Source: Siphonodentalium dalli
Lineage: Eukaryota > Mollusca > Scaphopoda > Gadilida > Siphonodentaliidae
Length of the DNA: 64,000 nt
Assembly (NCBI GenBank): GCA_032622095.1
Contig: CP136065.1
Coordinates: 65,029,031 to 65,093,030, forward strand
Reading direction: 5' to 3'
Shown here: positions 1-10,900 of the stretch, in pieces
How positions within the stretch are numbered: the stretch's first letter is position 1
How the letters are laid out: each line of letters opens with the position of its first letter
Notes under the pieces: model-generated
Told to the model about the DNA's origin: nothing
The model's database searches: none
Seen by the model: the letters and a program-made list of their open reading frames with translations, nothing else
Position numbers and translations under genes: made by a program

Positions 1-273
1 GGTCACTACTCTCAAGTTCAACATATATGTACAAATCTCCAAACCATCTCCAAAACAAGAGTCATTGAAGTTAATACCCCAGTGCCATTGCACATATTAT
101 AAGAGTGAAAGAAAGTCAATTTGGCTAAAGGGGTTCTATTTATGATAGACAGAATGACATTTTGGTAACCAATGAACTTGTTTTAACTAGGCAATTTAAT
201 TGCCTAGGCAAACTGATTTTGCCTCTGCTCTTACCTAGGAATTGCCTATTGCCTAGGCTAATTCCCAGGGCTG
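1..273. mobile_element. hAT-like non-autonomous element, right part
   Basis: This is the right-hand part of an element cut by the window edge. It ends in TAATTCCCAGGGCTG and matches the complete copy at 47813-48305, including the GCCTAGGC-rich interior (about 185-262). There is no coding capacity. The family call rests on the full copy, whose ends and short flanking duplication look hAT-like. Confidence 0.65.
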
Positions 274-317
274 AGGTAGCCATATTAATTTTTCCAAAAA
301 AAAAAAAAAGCACTAAA

Positions 318-662
318 ATGAAAGTGTCAATGACACTGTAGCTCAACTTGGGAAGTCCTGAGTTAATTTTTTGCTGAGCAATGAATAGAATGATAAAGAA
401 GAAGGAAAGTAAACTAGAGATCACCCCGAAAATCCATATAAAGTTTGGTGATGATCGGATGAGACATGTGGTCTGTAAGTGTGCGCCAAAGGATTTAGTC
501 ACACAAAGAGTAAATTCCAAGATGGATGCTGGAAGCCATGTTTTTCAACGAATTTTTTACAAAATAGGAGGATCCCATCCAGAGGTCATCCCGAAAATCC
601 ATATGCAGTTTGGTGATCATCAGATGAGGAATGTGGTCTGTAGGGTGTCCCAAAGGATTTAG
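318..662 (+). repeat. Fragment of the 165-bp tandem-core element
   Basis: Positions 318-349 carry the same 32-bp left-end sequence (ATGAAAGTGTCAATGACACT followed by GTAGCTCAACTT) seen at about 39649-39680. Further on lie one to two diverged copies of the about 165-bp unit that forms the large array at 43-47 kb, recognisable by the words GGATTTAGTCA, AAGATGG and GCCATGTTTTT. The small reading frame here is repeat sequence, not a gene. Confidence 0.6.
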
Positions 663-734
663 TCATGAAAGTTTTAAGTTGAATTTTGTCATAAGATATT
701 CCATAGTCTAATAAAACTCAATTTATTGTTAGTT

Positions 735-1470
735 TGTTTGTTTGTTAGTCCGCTTAAGGGTGACCAAACGGCTGGACCATCGATGCTGAACATTGGTATA
801 TAGGGGTATTTTGACACGGGGAGCGTTATTAGATAGGTCCTGTTCACCTCAGATGTCTTAAAAGGGCAATACTAATTATTTTGTATATATTTTGGTTAGA
901 TGCGACCAAACAGTTTGGATCATCGGAGCTGAAAATTTGTACATACGGGTAATTTGACACAGGGAATAATTATATACTCAATAATCTGGTTGGTGAAAAT
1001 TTAAACACTGGGGATAAATTGACATGTAGCGTGTCAGGTGATAGATGCCGTTGACCTCAGACGACCTAAAGGGGCAAATATGAGCAATAAAGAGCGTTCC
1101 TTATCAGCTTAGAAGATACCGGTATGGAGGAAATTGGTATAGATGTGTCACCTGACCAGGGGATTGTCATGGGATAGGGGCCTTTGACCTCAGATGACTT
1201 AATATATTATAAGATCAATAAAGAATGTTTAATATCAGCCCAGACGATATGTTGGAAAATTGGTGCACAAAAGTAAAATGACATGAGGAATGTCGCGGGA
1301 AAGGTGCTGTTGACCTTAAATGACTTAAATAGGCACTAATAACTAGCAATAAACAGCGTTTATTATCAACTTAAAATATACCCGGTGGATGTAACTTTAA
1401 TCAGAGAGTCACGCAATAGGTGCTGTTTATCCCAGACGACTAATAATTATATTTAATGACCTGAAGAGCC
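735..1470. repeat. Degenerate tandem repeat, units about 110-180 bp
   Basis: Around six diverged blocks repeat the order: ATCGGAGCTGAAAATTTGTA-like word, TTGACACGGGG-like word, TGTTGACCTCAGATGACTTAAA-like word, GGGCAATA, AATAAAGAGCGTT. Spacing is irregular because of deletions. It looks like an old decayed minisatellite in the nicotinamidase intron. Confidence 0.5.
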
Positions 1471-2309
1471 ACTGATAAATTATGCTTTCTTCACCCGAGC
1501 AACGCCGCGTACCCCAGCTAGCAGCTGGACCGAAATTTACTTTAGCCAAATATTTTCCCAAATAAAATAATTTTTGCCAAACGCTGTTAGAAGTTGCCAA
1601 ATGCTATCAGTTTCTACAACATTGTGTCTTTTATTTTGACTACTTTGACCATCGCTGCTTGAGCGACCTTTGATATCGTTAGGAAAGCAGTTAATTATTA
1701 ATAATTCTCGCCTCTATACTTTGGTTTATCATAGAACAATAACCCAAGAACATAATGGAATTGTAGAAGGGTTTCTTCATCAGAAAGGCACATCAAGACA
1801 AAGAGGATTAGCTATGTAAACACCACCACCAGACATACTAGCAATCCCGCCACCCATCGATACTAATGATATCAGATAAATTGCATCTTGATAGATTGTT
1901 AACTTTTCATAACCGTATAAATAACCACTAATACCATTAATGAAAGTGTGATATTAATTGACAAATATTATTAAACTTTCTTGATGAATCAAAATTGACT
2001 TGCCAAATGAAAATATTTTTTGCCCAATGTTAATTATTTTTGCCATTGGCAAGTGGCAGCACAAACCCTGCCAGATAGAATGAGATAAATGTATTAGCTT
2101 ACAATCCAATTTATAATAGTATTTTCCAGTTGTTCATAGAAACTGATTGCCGATATTATCTTTTTTAAATTGAAGGTATAAACTATGGCTGAACAAAGAA
2201 ATAATATTTCATTTTAATCAGGCTTTTTTTCTAGTAGGGGAATATTTCTTTTGGTAGACAGGGAGTGGACAAACAAAGACAATTTTAATTTTGCTCCAAT
2301 CATACTCAC
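1471..2309. other. Intron sequence without recognised feature
   Basis: AT-rich intron downstream of the last visible nicotinamidase exon. The words TTTGCCAAATG and TTTTTGCCATTGGC recur at both sides (1540-1600 and 1995-2055), suggesting an old element. I searched the minus strand for the nicotinamidase C-terminal exon (about 80 residues) and did not find it. Confidence 0.4.
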
Positions 2310-2478
2310 AGACGCAGACGTCATAGGCAAGGCCACAGGCATAAACATCAGTGATCCTGTGTTTCCGAAGAATATCAACCAATTCTGTCTGAGAACTTTT
2401 GTTGTTGTCCCAGAAGGCAGAATAACTGTCTATATTAGGTTTGGTTCCTTTGTCAACAGTATAGCTGTTTTTCAACAC
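2310..2478 (-). CDS. Nicotinamidase, coding exon 6 (catalytic Lys and Cys)
   Basis: Exon of 169 nt, residues about 216-271 of the predicted protein. The acceptor is TTTTCAG at 2479-2485 and the donor is GTGAGT at 2309-2304; the exon ends in phase 1. It encodes TVDKGTKPNIDSYSAFWDN, the region holding the family's catalytic lysine (K225 in my numbering), and ACGLAYDVCV, which holds the catalytic cysteine (C270). With the aspartate of exon 4 these make the Asp-Lys-Cys triad that hydrolyses nicotinamide to nicotinate and ammonia. The usual TALDA-like continuation and about 80 more C-terminal residues are not seen before position 1, so the gene runs off the window. Confidence 0.9.
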
Positions 2479-2519
2479 CTGAAAATCAAGAATAACTATA
2501 AAATTACAACTAAACTAGA

Positions 2520-3120
2520 GGTGTAATTCAGCTAATGAGCTACAAAACTCTGAATTTAATTAACTGTCACTCATTGAGCGACCCTCTTAAAACTGCTACT
2601 CATTGAATAATGAGCAACATAATTTAAACAGATACAACCACTACTCGTTGAGTAGTACATTATAAACTGGTTTCCCTATTTACTGCCCAAAAATAGTGTG
2701 ATGGCAGCATAACAAAATACTTCATTGGCAAATTAAACCTGCAGCTCACGTGCATTGAACATTAATCAAATACTCAAACCCTTTTTGACGTCGCAGGGAG
2801 TCGTGGGTGAGACCACTCACTCGCTACTGGAATCGAGTGCCCACCCCTGCATGTTATACAGACATAAATAACACTCTTTTCCGTAGGAGGGTGAATATCT
2901 ACAGGTATGTTGAAATACTGAGGTGCTTTAATTTGCCTTAAATTGAACTGAGGTCTCAAAACTATTACAGTGTGTTTAGTACCGTTGGCCATGAACTATA
3001 ACATCAGTTTTGGCGAATAATTCATAATTAACTGGAGAAATATTCAGCAACAAAATAGATTAAAATAGATATAAACTTGCATGTTGAAACGTCAAAATGG
3101 TTTTTAATCAATTTGTAGCC
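2520..3120. other. Intron 5 sequence with a possible SINE remnant
   Basis: Contains direct repeats of ACTCATTGA / CACTCATTGAGCGA near 2565-2660. A GC-richer island at 2785-2880 (minus strand words GGGGTGGGCACTCGATTCC and AGTGGTCTCACCCACGACTC) could be a SINE head, but I could not identify clear A and B boxes. No exon evidence. Confidence 0.3.
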
Positions 3121-3134
3121 AAGCCTTAAAATAG

Positions 3135-3400
3135 TGTACACGTCTGTCATTTGCAGAATGAGGTCCCCATAGGGTGAAATTAGTGACACTATACTGCTCG
3201 GTGGGCTAGCATCACAAAATTCACCCTCTGGGAACCTCATTCTAGAAACTGAACAGAAGGGAAAAAGTACCTAAAAACAATGTTAATTTGAGACTATAGA
3301 TACTTCCCAAAAGATTAGGCATATGGAGAATGAGGTCCCCAAATTCACCCTCTTGGGACCTCATTCTGCAATTGACAGACACACTATTTGCAGGCTGCAT
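3135..3400. mobile_element. Hairpin-ended MITE (GAGGTCCCC family), partial copy
   Basis: Contains two arms built from CATTTGCAGAATGAGGTCCC and AGGGTGAATTTAGTGATGCT and their reverse complements, separated by the family's AACAATGTTAATTTGAGACT core. It ends in CAGACACACTATTTGCAGGC about 22 bp from the splice donor of nicotinamidase exon 5. Other copies of the family occur at 10515, 13970, 15025, 15860, 22780, 23150, 24650, 25825 and 27575. Confidence 0.7.
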
Positions 3401-3422
3401 CATATTCTGTTTTGTTACATAC

Positions 3423-3551
3423 CTTCAGGTCCTTATGGAAATCAGCACCTTTTGTTTTCTGCACACAATGTTTTGGCCATAGTTTCTGTGTGGTGGGTGG
3501 TGGTCCATCAAACACAACTGTATCCAATACTTTTGCCTCCGAAACTTTCAC
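3423..3551 (-). CDS. Nicotinamidase, coding exon 5 (metal ligand WPxHC)
   Basis: Exon of 129 nt (43 codons, residues about 173-215), phase 0 at both ends. The acceptor is TTTATCTAG and the donor GTATGT. It encodes KLWPKHCVQ and KGADFHKDLK, the WPxHC segment of the isochorismatase-fold nicotinamidases; the histidine (H200) is expected to bind the catalytic metal ion together with the Asp and His of exon 4. The acceptor lies in ordinary intron, but the donor faces a MITE about 22 bp away. Confidence 0.92.
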
Positions 3552-3876
3552 CTAGATAAAGAATAATAATTTGAAATGAACTGAATATTGACATTTATTA
3601 ACATAATTGTATATGTTAGTTTGTTGCGATAGATAGATAAAATGATGGTGATTGTGTACATTTAATTTATTAACAACTGGCGCTTCGTGCCTATTGGTAT
3701 GGTACGCTCTGCAACCTTATTGTCACATAACGTATTTATGACATGTTTTGACTTACAGTGGTATAAACAGATACATATGTGTTTATGAAAGTTGGTCACA
3801 TGTGAAAATACAGCCAACTGGGTCATGGCATATGTGTGTGATGGCTAAGAACTACCAGAGTAAACTGTGCTAATCC
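3552..3876. other. Intron 4 sequence, nothing recognised
   Basis: AT-rich intron without a convincing element, RNA gene or coding segment. Confidence 0.4.
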
Positions 3877-4496
3877 TTTAATACCTTTAACCAACAAAAC
3901 GGCCAAAACCGGCCAAATAAAGCTTCAACAGCCTAAAATATCTCCGGTCTGTCTCAATAGAACCATACACATATGGATATCATTGGAACCGGCTCCTTGA
4001 CCACATTGTGATGGTTACAGTTATGCCCTGTGCCAATGCATTCTCTTATATATACGAGTCGACCATAGGTCGCCTCGCATATATAAGAGAATGCATTGGC
4101 CTAAAAAAAATCTTTTTTTAACATTTTTTCTTACATTCTTTAACAATTTTATAATTTTTAATATGTTAAGCCAATGCATTCTCTTATATATGCGAGGCGA
4201 CCTATGGTCGACTTGCATATATAAGAGAATGCATTGGCACAGGGCCGTTCTGTTGGGTAAAGGGTTAATACCTTTTATAATGTTTTCTTACATTCTTTAA
4301 GAATTTTTATCATTTTTTATCATTATTTCTTACATTCTTTAACAATTATAAAAAATAATATAAAATTTGTTAGGCCAATGCATTCTCTTATATATGCGAG
4401 GCGACCTATAGTCGACCCGCATATATACCGGTAAGAGAATGCATTGGCACATGGTTTTCACAAAAATTAAGGAAGCTCCAGTCATGAAAAGGTTAA
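3877..4496. mobile_element. piggyBac-like MITEs carrying three 70-bp hairpins
   Basis: Three copies of a hairpin module (about 4028-4105, 4170-4240 and 4373-4450) with arms CCAATGCATTCTCTTATATA and its reverse complement, and an inner GTCGACCATAGGTCGC-like palindrome. The block ends in AAAGGTTAA at 4496. An inner boundary at 4257-4266 (AAAGGGTTAA) mirrors the left side near 3885 (AACCAACAAAACGGCC against GGCCGTTCTGTTGGGT), so two TTAA-type elements may lie end to end. Confidence 0.6.
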
Positions 4497-4539
4497 ATCA
4501 AAAATATTTATGTCTCAATGTGTCATCCCTTCATCATAT

Positions 4540-5245
4540 AGCTAAATCTACTCAGATCAGAGGAAAAACACTTAAAGTTATCATCCGGAAAGCAAAATAA
4601 TCAACAAGGATGATACCGGACCAAACACAAATATCAAACATGACCTGTATTTTCATGCGGGTAATACACGTACGAAATTTGAAAACAATCAGATAACTAA
4701 AACTAAAGTTACCATCCGGAAACCATCTGGGACGGTCAGATGCCCGGACATCTAGATGGACGGACGGACACTGCTGATTTCTATAGTCCCCCAAATATTT
4801 TTTCGGGAGACAACAAGTTGAATTCAGATGTTGTTTATACTGTAGCAAATCAAAGAAAGCGGTATGCATGAGAAATTTCCTGAGCAGACAACTAGTTAAA
4901 AAACATCAGCAGATTTAGAGCCAGATGGACAAAAATCGCGAAAAACTGACAAACTAAGGGCCATAACTCAGGTAAAAATAAACCTGATTTTTGCACTAAT
5001 TTGAGATCGTGCGCAAGCAACTTGCTTACCAAAAATTATTAAAATAGGTTCATATTTGTTTGTTATCAAGCTGGATGGACCAAATTCGAGTTAAAATAAA
5101 AAAAAAACTACATGTAAGGTCCATAACTCAGGCAAAAAAAAATCGGGACAAACCTGGCTTGAGAACCTGGCAAGAAACTTGTATACCAAAAATTATTGAA
5201 ATTGGTTCATATTGAAATTGGTTCATATTTGTTGATACATTGCTG
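4540..5245. repeat. Degenerate repeat with 'accaaaaattattgaaattgg' words
   Basis: Old dispersed repeat of the kind that recurs at 21370-21835, 32580-33400 and 34560-34760. Short modules read GGCCATAACTCAGG, AACCTGGCTTG and CCAAAAATTATTGAAAT, with GGACGGACGGACA-type runs. No coding evidence. Confidence 0.45.
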
Positions 5246-5281
5246 ATTGCCTTAGAACATTGAGATTGAGAGAACTTAATT

Positions 5282-5442
5282 CAGGGGTGGCACCAGAGGG
5301 GGGGGGGGACTACTGCCCCAAACAGCCTGTTGGGGGAAATCTGCAATGGTCATCACAGTATAGCTTCCGGGATCCTATAGCCCCCCCCCCCCCCCAGTAT
5401 GGGATCATAGCCCCTGTGTCAGGGGAAATCCTGGTGCCACCC
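5282..5442. mobile_element. hAT-like MITE, 161 bp
   Basis: Begins CAGGGGTGGCACCAGAGG and ends TCCTGGTGCCACCC, so it has inverted ends. It is flanked on both sides by AACTTAATT (5273-5281 and 5443-5451), an 8-9-bp target-site duplication as made by hAT transposases. It contains long C and G homopolymers. The ends match the larger element at 45546-46154. Confidence 0.8.
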
Positions 5443-5451
5443 AACTTAATT

Positions 5452-5880
5452 GTTCACCTTTATACATATAAGCCGACATAAGCTACACTACCTCAGTGTC
5501 ATTTCCTCAGAAATATTAATTAAGCTGACACTCAGGGCACCACCATATAATCGCACATAAAACCTTTACGTCAATACCACTAATGCTAACGTCATTGGGC
5601 ATTCAACCAAAGGACAGCAGAAAGGGCACCATTGAGTTTTTTTAGCACAGGTGAGTTCACTTAGACAGACAAATTGAGACAATGTCATCATATTGATCGT
5701 GGTTCCTTTTATAACAAGAAGCACTCATTAGATTCAACATGATGGTCCTCGTCCTAGAATAGCTTCTTTATGGGACCATGAAGTATTTAAGTTTCTATTT
5801 TAACATTAATTATTTATCTGAGATGTTAGAAGTACTGGTATTAGAGCTGATAATTTACAATAGATAACACAACACATAAG
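5452..5880. other. Intron 4 sequence, nothing recognised
   Basis: No repeat, RNA or coding signal that I can support. Confidence 0.35.
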
Positions 5881-5889
5881 CAAGCCTGA

Positions 5890-6440
5890 GAACAAGGTGC
5901 CTGCCATTTGCAGAATGAAGTCTCCAGATGGTGAATTTAGTAACACTATCCCACACAGTGGGCTACCATCAGAGACCTGGCGACAGGGGGGATTTTTTTT
6001 GGGGGGGGGGGTCTCTCAACCCCCCCCCCCCCCAACTTTGGTCAAATTTTCAACAGTTGGAAATTTCATACCTGACATGTTGGATATTTCACACCAACAA
6101 CATGTTGAAAATGTTCTTGTAGTTTGATAGGGGGGTATCAGGTTGAAAATTTCCAACACTTGGAAAGCATACATCCTGGTCCCTCTCTCGTGGCCAGCCA
6201 AAAACTGTTAGTTAATTTACTAAAACAATATTGTCATACAATGTACGTTTGGTCAAAATTGTCATTGGAATTGTCATTAGTTGGAAATTTTCCCACAGCG
6301 GGCCGATGTCCTGGTTGCTCCCCCATGGCAAATAAAACACTGAGCACTGTTTAAGAAAACAATATTGTCCTACATTTGGTCAAATTGTCAGCAGTTGGAA
6401 ATTTTCAACTCTAGGAAGGCTTGAGGCTAGTCTAGATGCT
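5890..6440. repeat. MITE arm fragment plus GTTGGAAATTTTC repeats and G/C tracts
   Basis: Starts with one arm of the GAGGTCCCC hairpin family (about 5903-5965). This is followed by long G and C homopolymers (about 5991-6032) and several diverged copies of TCAACAGTTGGAAATTTTC / GGTTGAAAATTTCCAACA. No coding evidence; the frames over this block are homopolymer artefacts. Confidence 0.45.
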
Positions 6441-6521
6441 AGGATTCCGCCGATCTTCTTGTTCAGATTAAAAACATTTCCCACATCGGGCCAAACCATG
6501 GTCGGCCCGGTGTGTTTATAA

Positions 6522-6705
6522 TCTGCTGTCATGATTGAGGGCTCGCGTTTATAATATGCTGTCGTGATTTTGAGAGTTCGCGATTATAATCTGTTGTCGT
6601 GATTGAGGGCTCGTGATTATAATCTGTTGTCGTGATTGAGGGCTCGTGATTATAATCTGTTGTCGTGATTGAGGGCTCGCGTTTATAATCTGCTGTCGTG
6701 ATTGA
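6522..6705. repeat. 33-bp minisatellite
   Basis: About five to six copies of a 33-bp unit (CTGTTGTCGTGATTGAGGGC then TCGTGATTATAAT), with small variants GCGTTTATAAT and TTTTGAGAGTTCG. The reading frame over it is simply a translation of the repeat. Confidence 0.85.
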
Positions 6706-6920
6706 GCGTTGGAAGATAAAACATGTTGCACTATGAATCTGTCTAGAGATAACATCATGACATTGGATGACATAGAAATCAATATCTCTGTATTTCTTAG
6801 CTGTGCTTTATTTCTGCAAGATATTTTATCTTTCTAGTCATGGAATTATATGAAGCACATTTGACCCATTAATTATATTCAAATCATAGATTTTTAGAAA
6901 AGTCAGGTTCCTATTCTTCA

Positions 6921-7414
6921 TGAGCATAACTATACAGAGCATAACTATACAGAGCATAACTATACAGAACATAACTATACAGAGCATAACTATACAGAGC
7001 ATAACTATACAGAGCATAACTATACAGAGCATAACTATACAGAGCATAACTATACAGAGCATAACTATACAGAGCATAACTATACAGAACATAACTATAC
7101 AGAGCATAACTATACAGAGCATAACTATACAGAGCATAACTATACAGAGCATAACTATAGATACAGAGCATAACTATACAGAGCATAACTATACAGAGCA
7201 TAACTATACAGAACATAACTATACAGAGCATAACTATACAGAGCATAACTATACAGAGCATAACTATACAGAGCATAACTATACAGAGCATAACTATACA
7301 GAGCATAACTATACAGAACATAACTATACAGAGCATAACTATACAGAGCATAACTATACAGAGCATAACTATACAGAACATAACTATACAGAGCATAACT
7401 ATACAGAGCATAAC
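6921..7414. repeat. 15-bp minisatellite, about 33 copies
   Basis: Near-perfect tandem array of the unit AGCATAACTATACAG. The only common variant is AACATAACTATACAG, seen five times, and a small insertion (GATA) occurs near 7156. Because 15 is a multiple of three, long repetitive frames stay open on both strands; these are not genes. Confidence 0.95.
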
Positions 7415-7531
7415 TTGATGAGTGATTTCCAGAGTATATATAAAGCCAGTTAATCATGTGCATATAATTATCAACCTATTTTATCATTCCTTCCAAACTA
7501 CATTGATAAACTTGGAGATTAAAATGTCTGT

Positions 7532-8368
7532 TTAACCCTTCCATGATGGGAGCTTCCTGAAATTTTGCGAAAAGCTTGTGCCAATGCATTAATTCTCTTA
7601 TACTAGTCTCCCCTTATTTACCTTGAGAGCACTGGTACAGGATCTTTAATGCTGCACCAGCGCTAGACCTGTTTACTTTCAAAATAGGGAGATTTGTCCT
7701 CAGAAATAGGGAGATTTAGTGAAAAATAGGGAGATTTTTTTCAATATACACATAAAAATGGTGCTCTCGGATAATTTTGTTGCCAAATATATTCAGTAAT
7801 ATCAAGTAACATCAGTGAATTTAAAGAGAGTACAGAATTGTTTGAGGTCCGTTCGATTCGCGTTCTGTTATTGCGTATACAAAAACGGAATACAACAAAA
7901 ACGGAAACGGAACTTTCACCGACACAAAAAGTTTAAATCGGCAATATAATAATTTGAGTCGGCGGTTTTAAAGCAGTCGATCGGGACGAGCAGAAACCAA
8001 CACTTTATTAAGTGTGGCCAAAAAGGAAGGCTTCTTGTTTGATATATTATAATCCTTGTCTGGACATTGAAGACCGCATTTACTTACTCAACGCTGTTAA
8101 ACAAAAGAGAATCGACGTTGTGTCAACATTTTGTCACTGTTTAACTAGCAGGCGTTATAATCCTAATTGATTTGTAACACTATAGCATGCATGTCTTATC
8201 GCTTGCTACAGCCATAGGCTAATTTTTGGTTTTAACTTTTGAATATATCTGGAGATTTCGTTTCCCGATCGGGAGCACAGGAGAAATGACACAAAATTGG
8301 GAGACTCCCGCCGAAATCGGGAAAGTAAACAGCTCTGACCAGCGCTGCTCCCGTCATGAAAGGGTTAA
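7532..8368. mobile_element. piggyBac-like MITE with a nested insertion
   Basis: Bounded by TTAACCCTTCCATGAT on the left and TCATGAAAGGGTTAA on the right: TTAA duplications with CCYTT-type ends, as in piggyBac-like elements. Inside are GTGCCAATGCATT (half of the hairpin module) and ATCTTTAATGCTGCACCAGC, shared with copies at 9708 and 12652. A hAT-like element occupies 7664-8337. Confidence 0.75.
7664..8337. mobile_element. hAT-like element nested in the piggyBac-like MITE
   Basis: Left end TAGACCTGTTTACTTTC; right end GAAAGTAAACAGCTCTG, giving about 17-bp inverted ends. It is flanked by an exact 8-bp duplication ACCAGCGC (7656-7663 and 8338-8345) that lies inside the host element. It is 674 bp long, and no transposase is recognisable. 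Direct AATAGGGAGATTT repeats sit near the left end. Confidence 0.8.
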
Positions 8369-8379
8369 ACAGTTAGGAA

Positions 8380-8763
8380 TTAAAGGCACGGATGGCCTTC
8401 ACGGTGGGTATTGCTGTTTAAATAGTCACTTCCATTAAAAACACCATTAACAAAAAGAATATTAAAATATAGACAAACTTTGCTCTTATACCAATCATAA
8501 TATCGCGTAGATAGTATGTTATTGTCAAGTTTGTATGCTTTGTTATGTAAACAAAAGCCAAAAATGTTACACAACCTGGCTTATGTTTACGTAACAAAGC
8601 ATACAAACTTAACAATAACATACTATTTACACAATATTCATGATTGGTATAAGAATAAAATATGTCTATATTTCAATATTCTTTCTGTTTTTGGCAGTTT
8701 TAATGAGTATGACTATTTTAACAGCATACTAGTACCCACCAGGAAGGCCATCGATGTCTTTAA
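8380..8763. mobile_element. TTAA-type fold-back MITE
   Basis: Bounded by TTAAAGGCACGGATGGCC on the left and GGCCATCGATGTCTTTAA on the right, with long inverted arms meeting near 8570 (AGTTTGTATGCTTTGTTA against TAACAAAGCATACAAACTT). TTAA plus AG at the ends is the arrangement of the T2/Kolobok-like MITEs. A relative lies at 30666-31491. Confidence 0.75.
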
Positions 8764-8810
8764 CAAGTAAGAATACATCAAGAGATAAGATCAGGACATC
8801 AGAACCAATC

Positions 8811-8920
8811 TATTCATAGAAATCAATATCTCCGTCTTTGTTAGCTGTGCTTTATTTCTTCAAGATGTTTTATCATTCTAGTCATGGAATCATAAGCACA
8901 CTCGTCCCATTAATTAAAGG
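8811..8920. repeat. Duplicate of the 6771-6880 segment
   Basis: About 110 bp match 6771-6880 (ATAGAAATCAATATCTC, TTAGCTGTGCTTTATTTCT, CTAGTCATGGAAT, CCCATTAATTA). The two copies bracket the minisatellite and the nested MITE, so an old local duplication or a shared dispersed repeat is likely. Confidence 0.65.
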
Positions 8921-9245
8921 CTGTCTCTGGAGCAGAGCTTCAGCCCAGAAACCTTGTCACCACATGATCTGCTGACACATGAATGTAACATATATCGGTT
9001 ATGTATGAGGCCTGTTACAGACATCGTGCCATCATCGCATCGAATAGAATTCAATTAGATCCAATTAATGTTCAATACAACCAAGTTTTGAAACAGGCTC
9101 GTACTTTCATTGCTTCAAATACAAATTTGTTGCATTGGCCTGAGAGTTGAAAGTCACTTGCAATGACTTATTTCAAAACCTGGACTCGCCATAAGAGTAC
9201 CTCTCTAAAATGATGTTGGCAGCAAACTTAAGGCACCAATACTAT

Positions 9246-9675
9246 TTAAAGTTACTCAATCAGAATTGATGGTCCCTATTTGATCAATTCCAACAACAAC
9301 AACAAACTTTGTTGAAATGACCTTTAGTTATCAGAATCGGTTAATTGCCCAAAAATAATACATGTTACTAACCACAATCAACTTTGGTACAAAATTGCCC
9401 AAAACGTGTTATTTATCAACATTTTGTTCAATGAAATTTTGCCGGATATTCAAATATCTAACACCCAAAGCTACTTGATTTTAGAGTTATCCATCTTCAT
9501 CTGCAATGAGACTGTCGGCTTGATGAATATTTGTTAGACCGCCAAAAATTACATATCTCGGCAGTCGGGATCACTGAGCTTTGATGTGTTCCTCGACTTG
9601 AATAAAATATTTTTTATCCCCCCAAATCCAAAGAAATAGTAATTTGGGAGCATTAATTTGATTTATGCATCTTTA
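9246..9675. mobile_element. TTAAAGG-type MITE (ACTCAATC family)
   Basis: Starts TTTAAAGTTACTCAATCAG and ends ATGCATCTTTAA. It shares its interior with 16473-17077 and 59146-62611 (TGGTCCCCATATCATCAGAT-like, GTTATTTATCAACATTTTG, CACTTGATTTTAGAGTTAT). TTAA is the inferred target duplication. The preceding 140 bp (from 9115) also match 16530-16670. Confidence 0.65.
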
Positions 9676-9707
9676 ATGCTTTATTATACTCTTACTCTCA
9701 TGCTGTC

Positions 9708-10066
9708 TTAATCCTTCCATGACTGGAGCTTCCTGAAATTTTACAAAAACCCTGTGCCAATGTTTTCTCTTATATATGCAAGTCTCCCATAGGGAACATC
9801 GCATATACATGTATAAGAGAATACATTGGCCTTACAATATTTTCCTTGACCTTGTAAGCCAGTGCAATCTCTTATATATACGAGAGACTCGCATATATAA
9901 GAGAATGCACTGGCACATGATCTTTAATGCTGCACCAGCATACAGCTCCATGAAAGGGATACCGTCAGGTTTCAGCGATCATAATACATGTTTCTTGATA
10001 TCGGTAGTTAGGTTTAATACTTTTATACATAACCGTATATGCCAAATTGGCCTAACAAAGGGTTAA
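9708..10066. mobile_element. piggyBac-like MITE with two hairpin modules
   Basis: Begins TTAATCCTTCCATGACTGGA, followed by GCTTCCTGAAATTTTACAAA. Two hairpin modules (about 9757-9830 and 9860-9920) and the GATCTTTAATGCTGCACCAG segment follow. The right boundary is uncertain: the inner end near 9960 (CTCCATGAAAGGG) or the TTAA at 10063. Confidence 0.6.
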
Positions 10067-10149
10067 GTTGGCCTACCGGTACATGCATATTATTTGCTGG
10101 CATATGACATTTAATTAGTTCTACACAGACAAGATGCTAATTAATGTTC

Positions 10150-10392
10150 TTAACCCTTTGAGTGCCAGGTCCGATTTTTGTATCAACCCATATACCCTAT
10201 GCCAATGCATTCTCTTATATATGCGAGTCGACCATAGGTCGCCTCGCATATATAAGAGAATGCATTGGCTTAACATTTTTTTTTTTTTTTTACAATTTTT
10301 GACAATTTTAATATATTTTATTATATTCTTTAACAGACTTATTGTGTAGGTTTAGGGCCGATAATATCGGCCCCTGGCACTCAAAGGGTTAA
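10150..10392. mobile_element. piggyBac-like MITE, AGTGCCAGG ends, one hairpin module
   Basis: Begins TTAACCCTTTGAGTGCCAGG and ends with its exact reverse complement at 10373-10392, a 20-bp perfect inverted end including TTAA. The next 20 bp match the fold-back at 19651. The interior holds the 70-bp hairpin module also found in the other TTAACCCTT family. Confidence 0.85.
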
Positions 10393-10514
10393 TGTGCATG
10401 TTGGACATAAAGCATATTCACTTAATTAGGCATATCTGATTAAATTCCAACTGATATTAGGGTATTGTATACTCTAGTCTATAATAGGCCTGTATACCCA
10501 GCAAGTCTGAGTTT

Positions 10515-10900
10515 AAGATAGTGTGCCTGTCATTTGACATAGTTGGCTAGTATCACCAAATTCACCCTCTTCATGACATGGAGAGACATAGCCTCAGATT
10601 GAAGTTGCCAAATGGTGAATATTGTGATGTGCACCCATTGGGAACCTCGATTATGCATTGTGTCGTCTGCCAATTTGGGGATATAGAGAAACTAAAGTAA
10701 AAAAAAAATCTAGAATCTATTTGCAGAAGTTTCTATAGAAACTTTATAATAAAGAAACTTTCCAGAGAAGATGAGGCCTAAGTAGGATGAGGTCCCCAGA
10801 AGGTGAATTTTGTGATGCTAGCCCGCTATGTGGGATAGCATCACTAAATTCACCCTCTGGGGACCTCATTCTGCAAATGACAGACACACTATAATCAGGC
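10515..10900. mobile_element. Hairpin-ended MITE (GAGGTCCCC family)
   Basis: The left part has GTGTGCCTGTCATTTG, ATCACCAAATTCACCCTCT and the core CCAAATGGTGAATATTGTGATGTGCACC. The right arm, at about 10785-10890, reads AATGAGGTCCCCAGAAGGTG to CAAATGACAGACACACTA. No coding capacity. Confidence 0.7.

Noticed and set aside
2251-2526. Plus-strand 91-codon frame
   Set aside because: It is the antisense shadow of nicotinamidase exon 6.
6838-7463. Long open frames over the 15-bp repeat on both strands
   Set aside because: The period is a multiple of three and the unit lacks stops in several frames; translation is pure repeat without other evidence.
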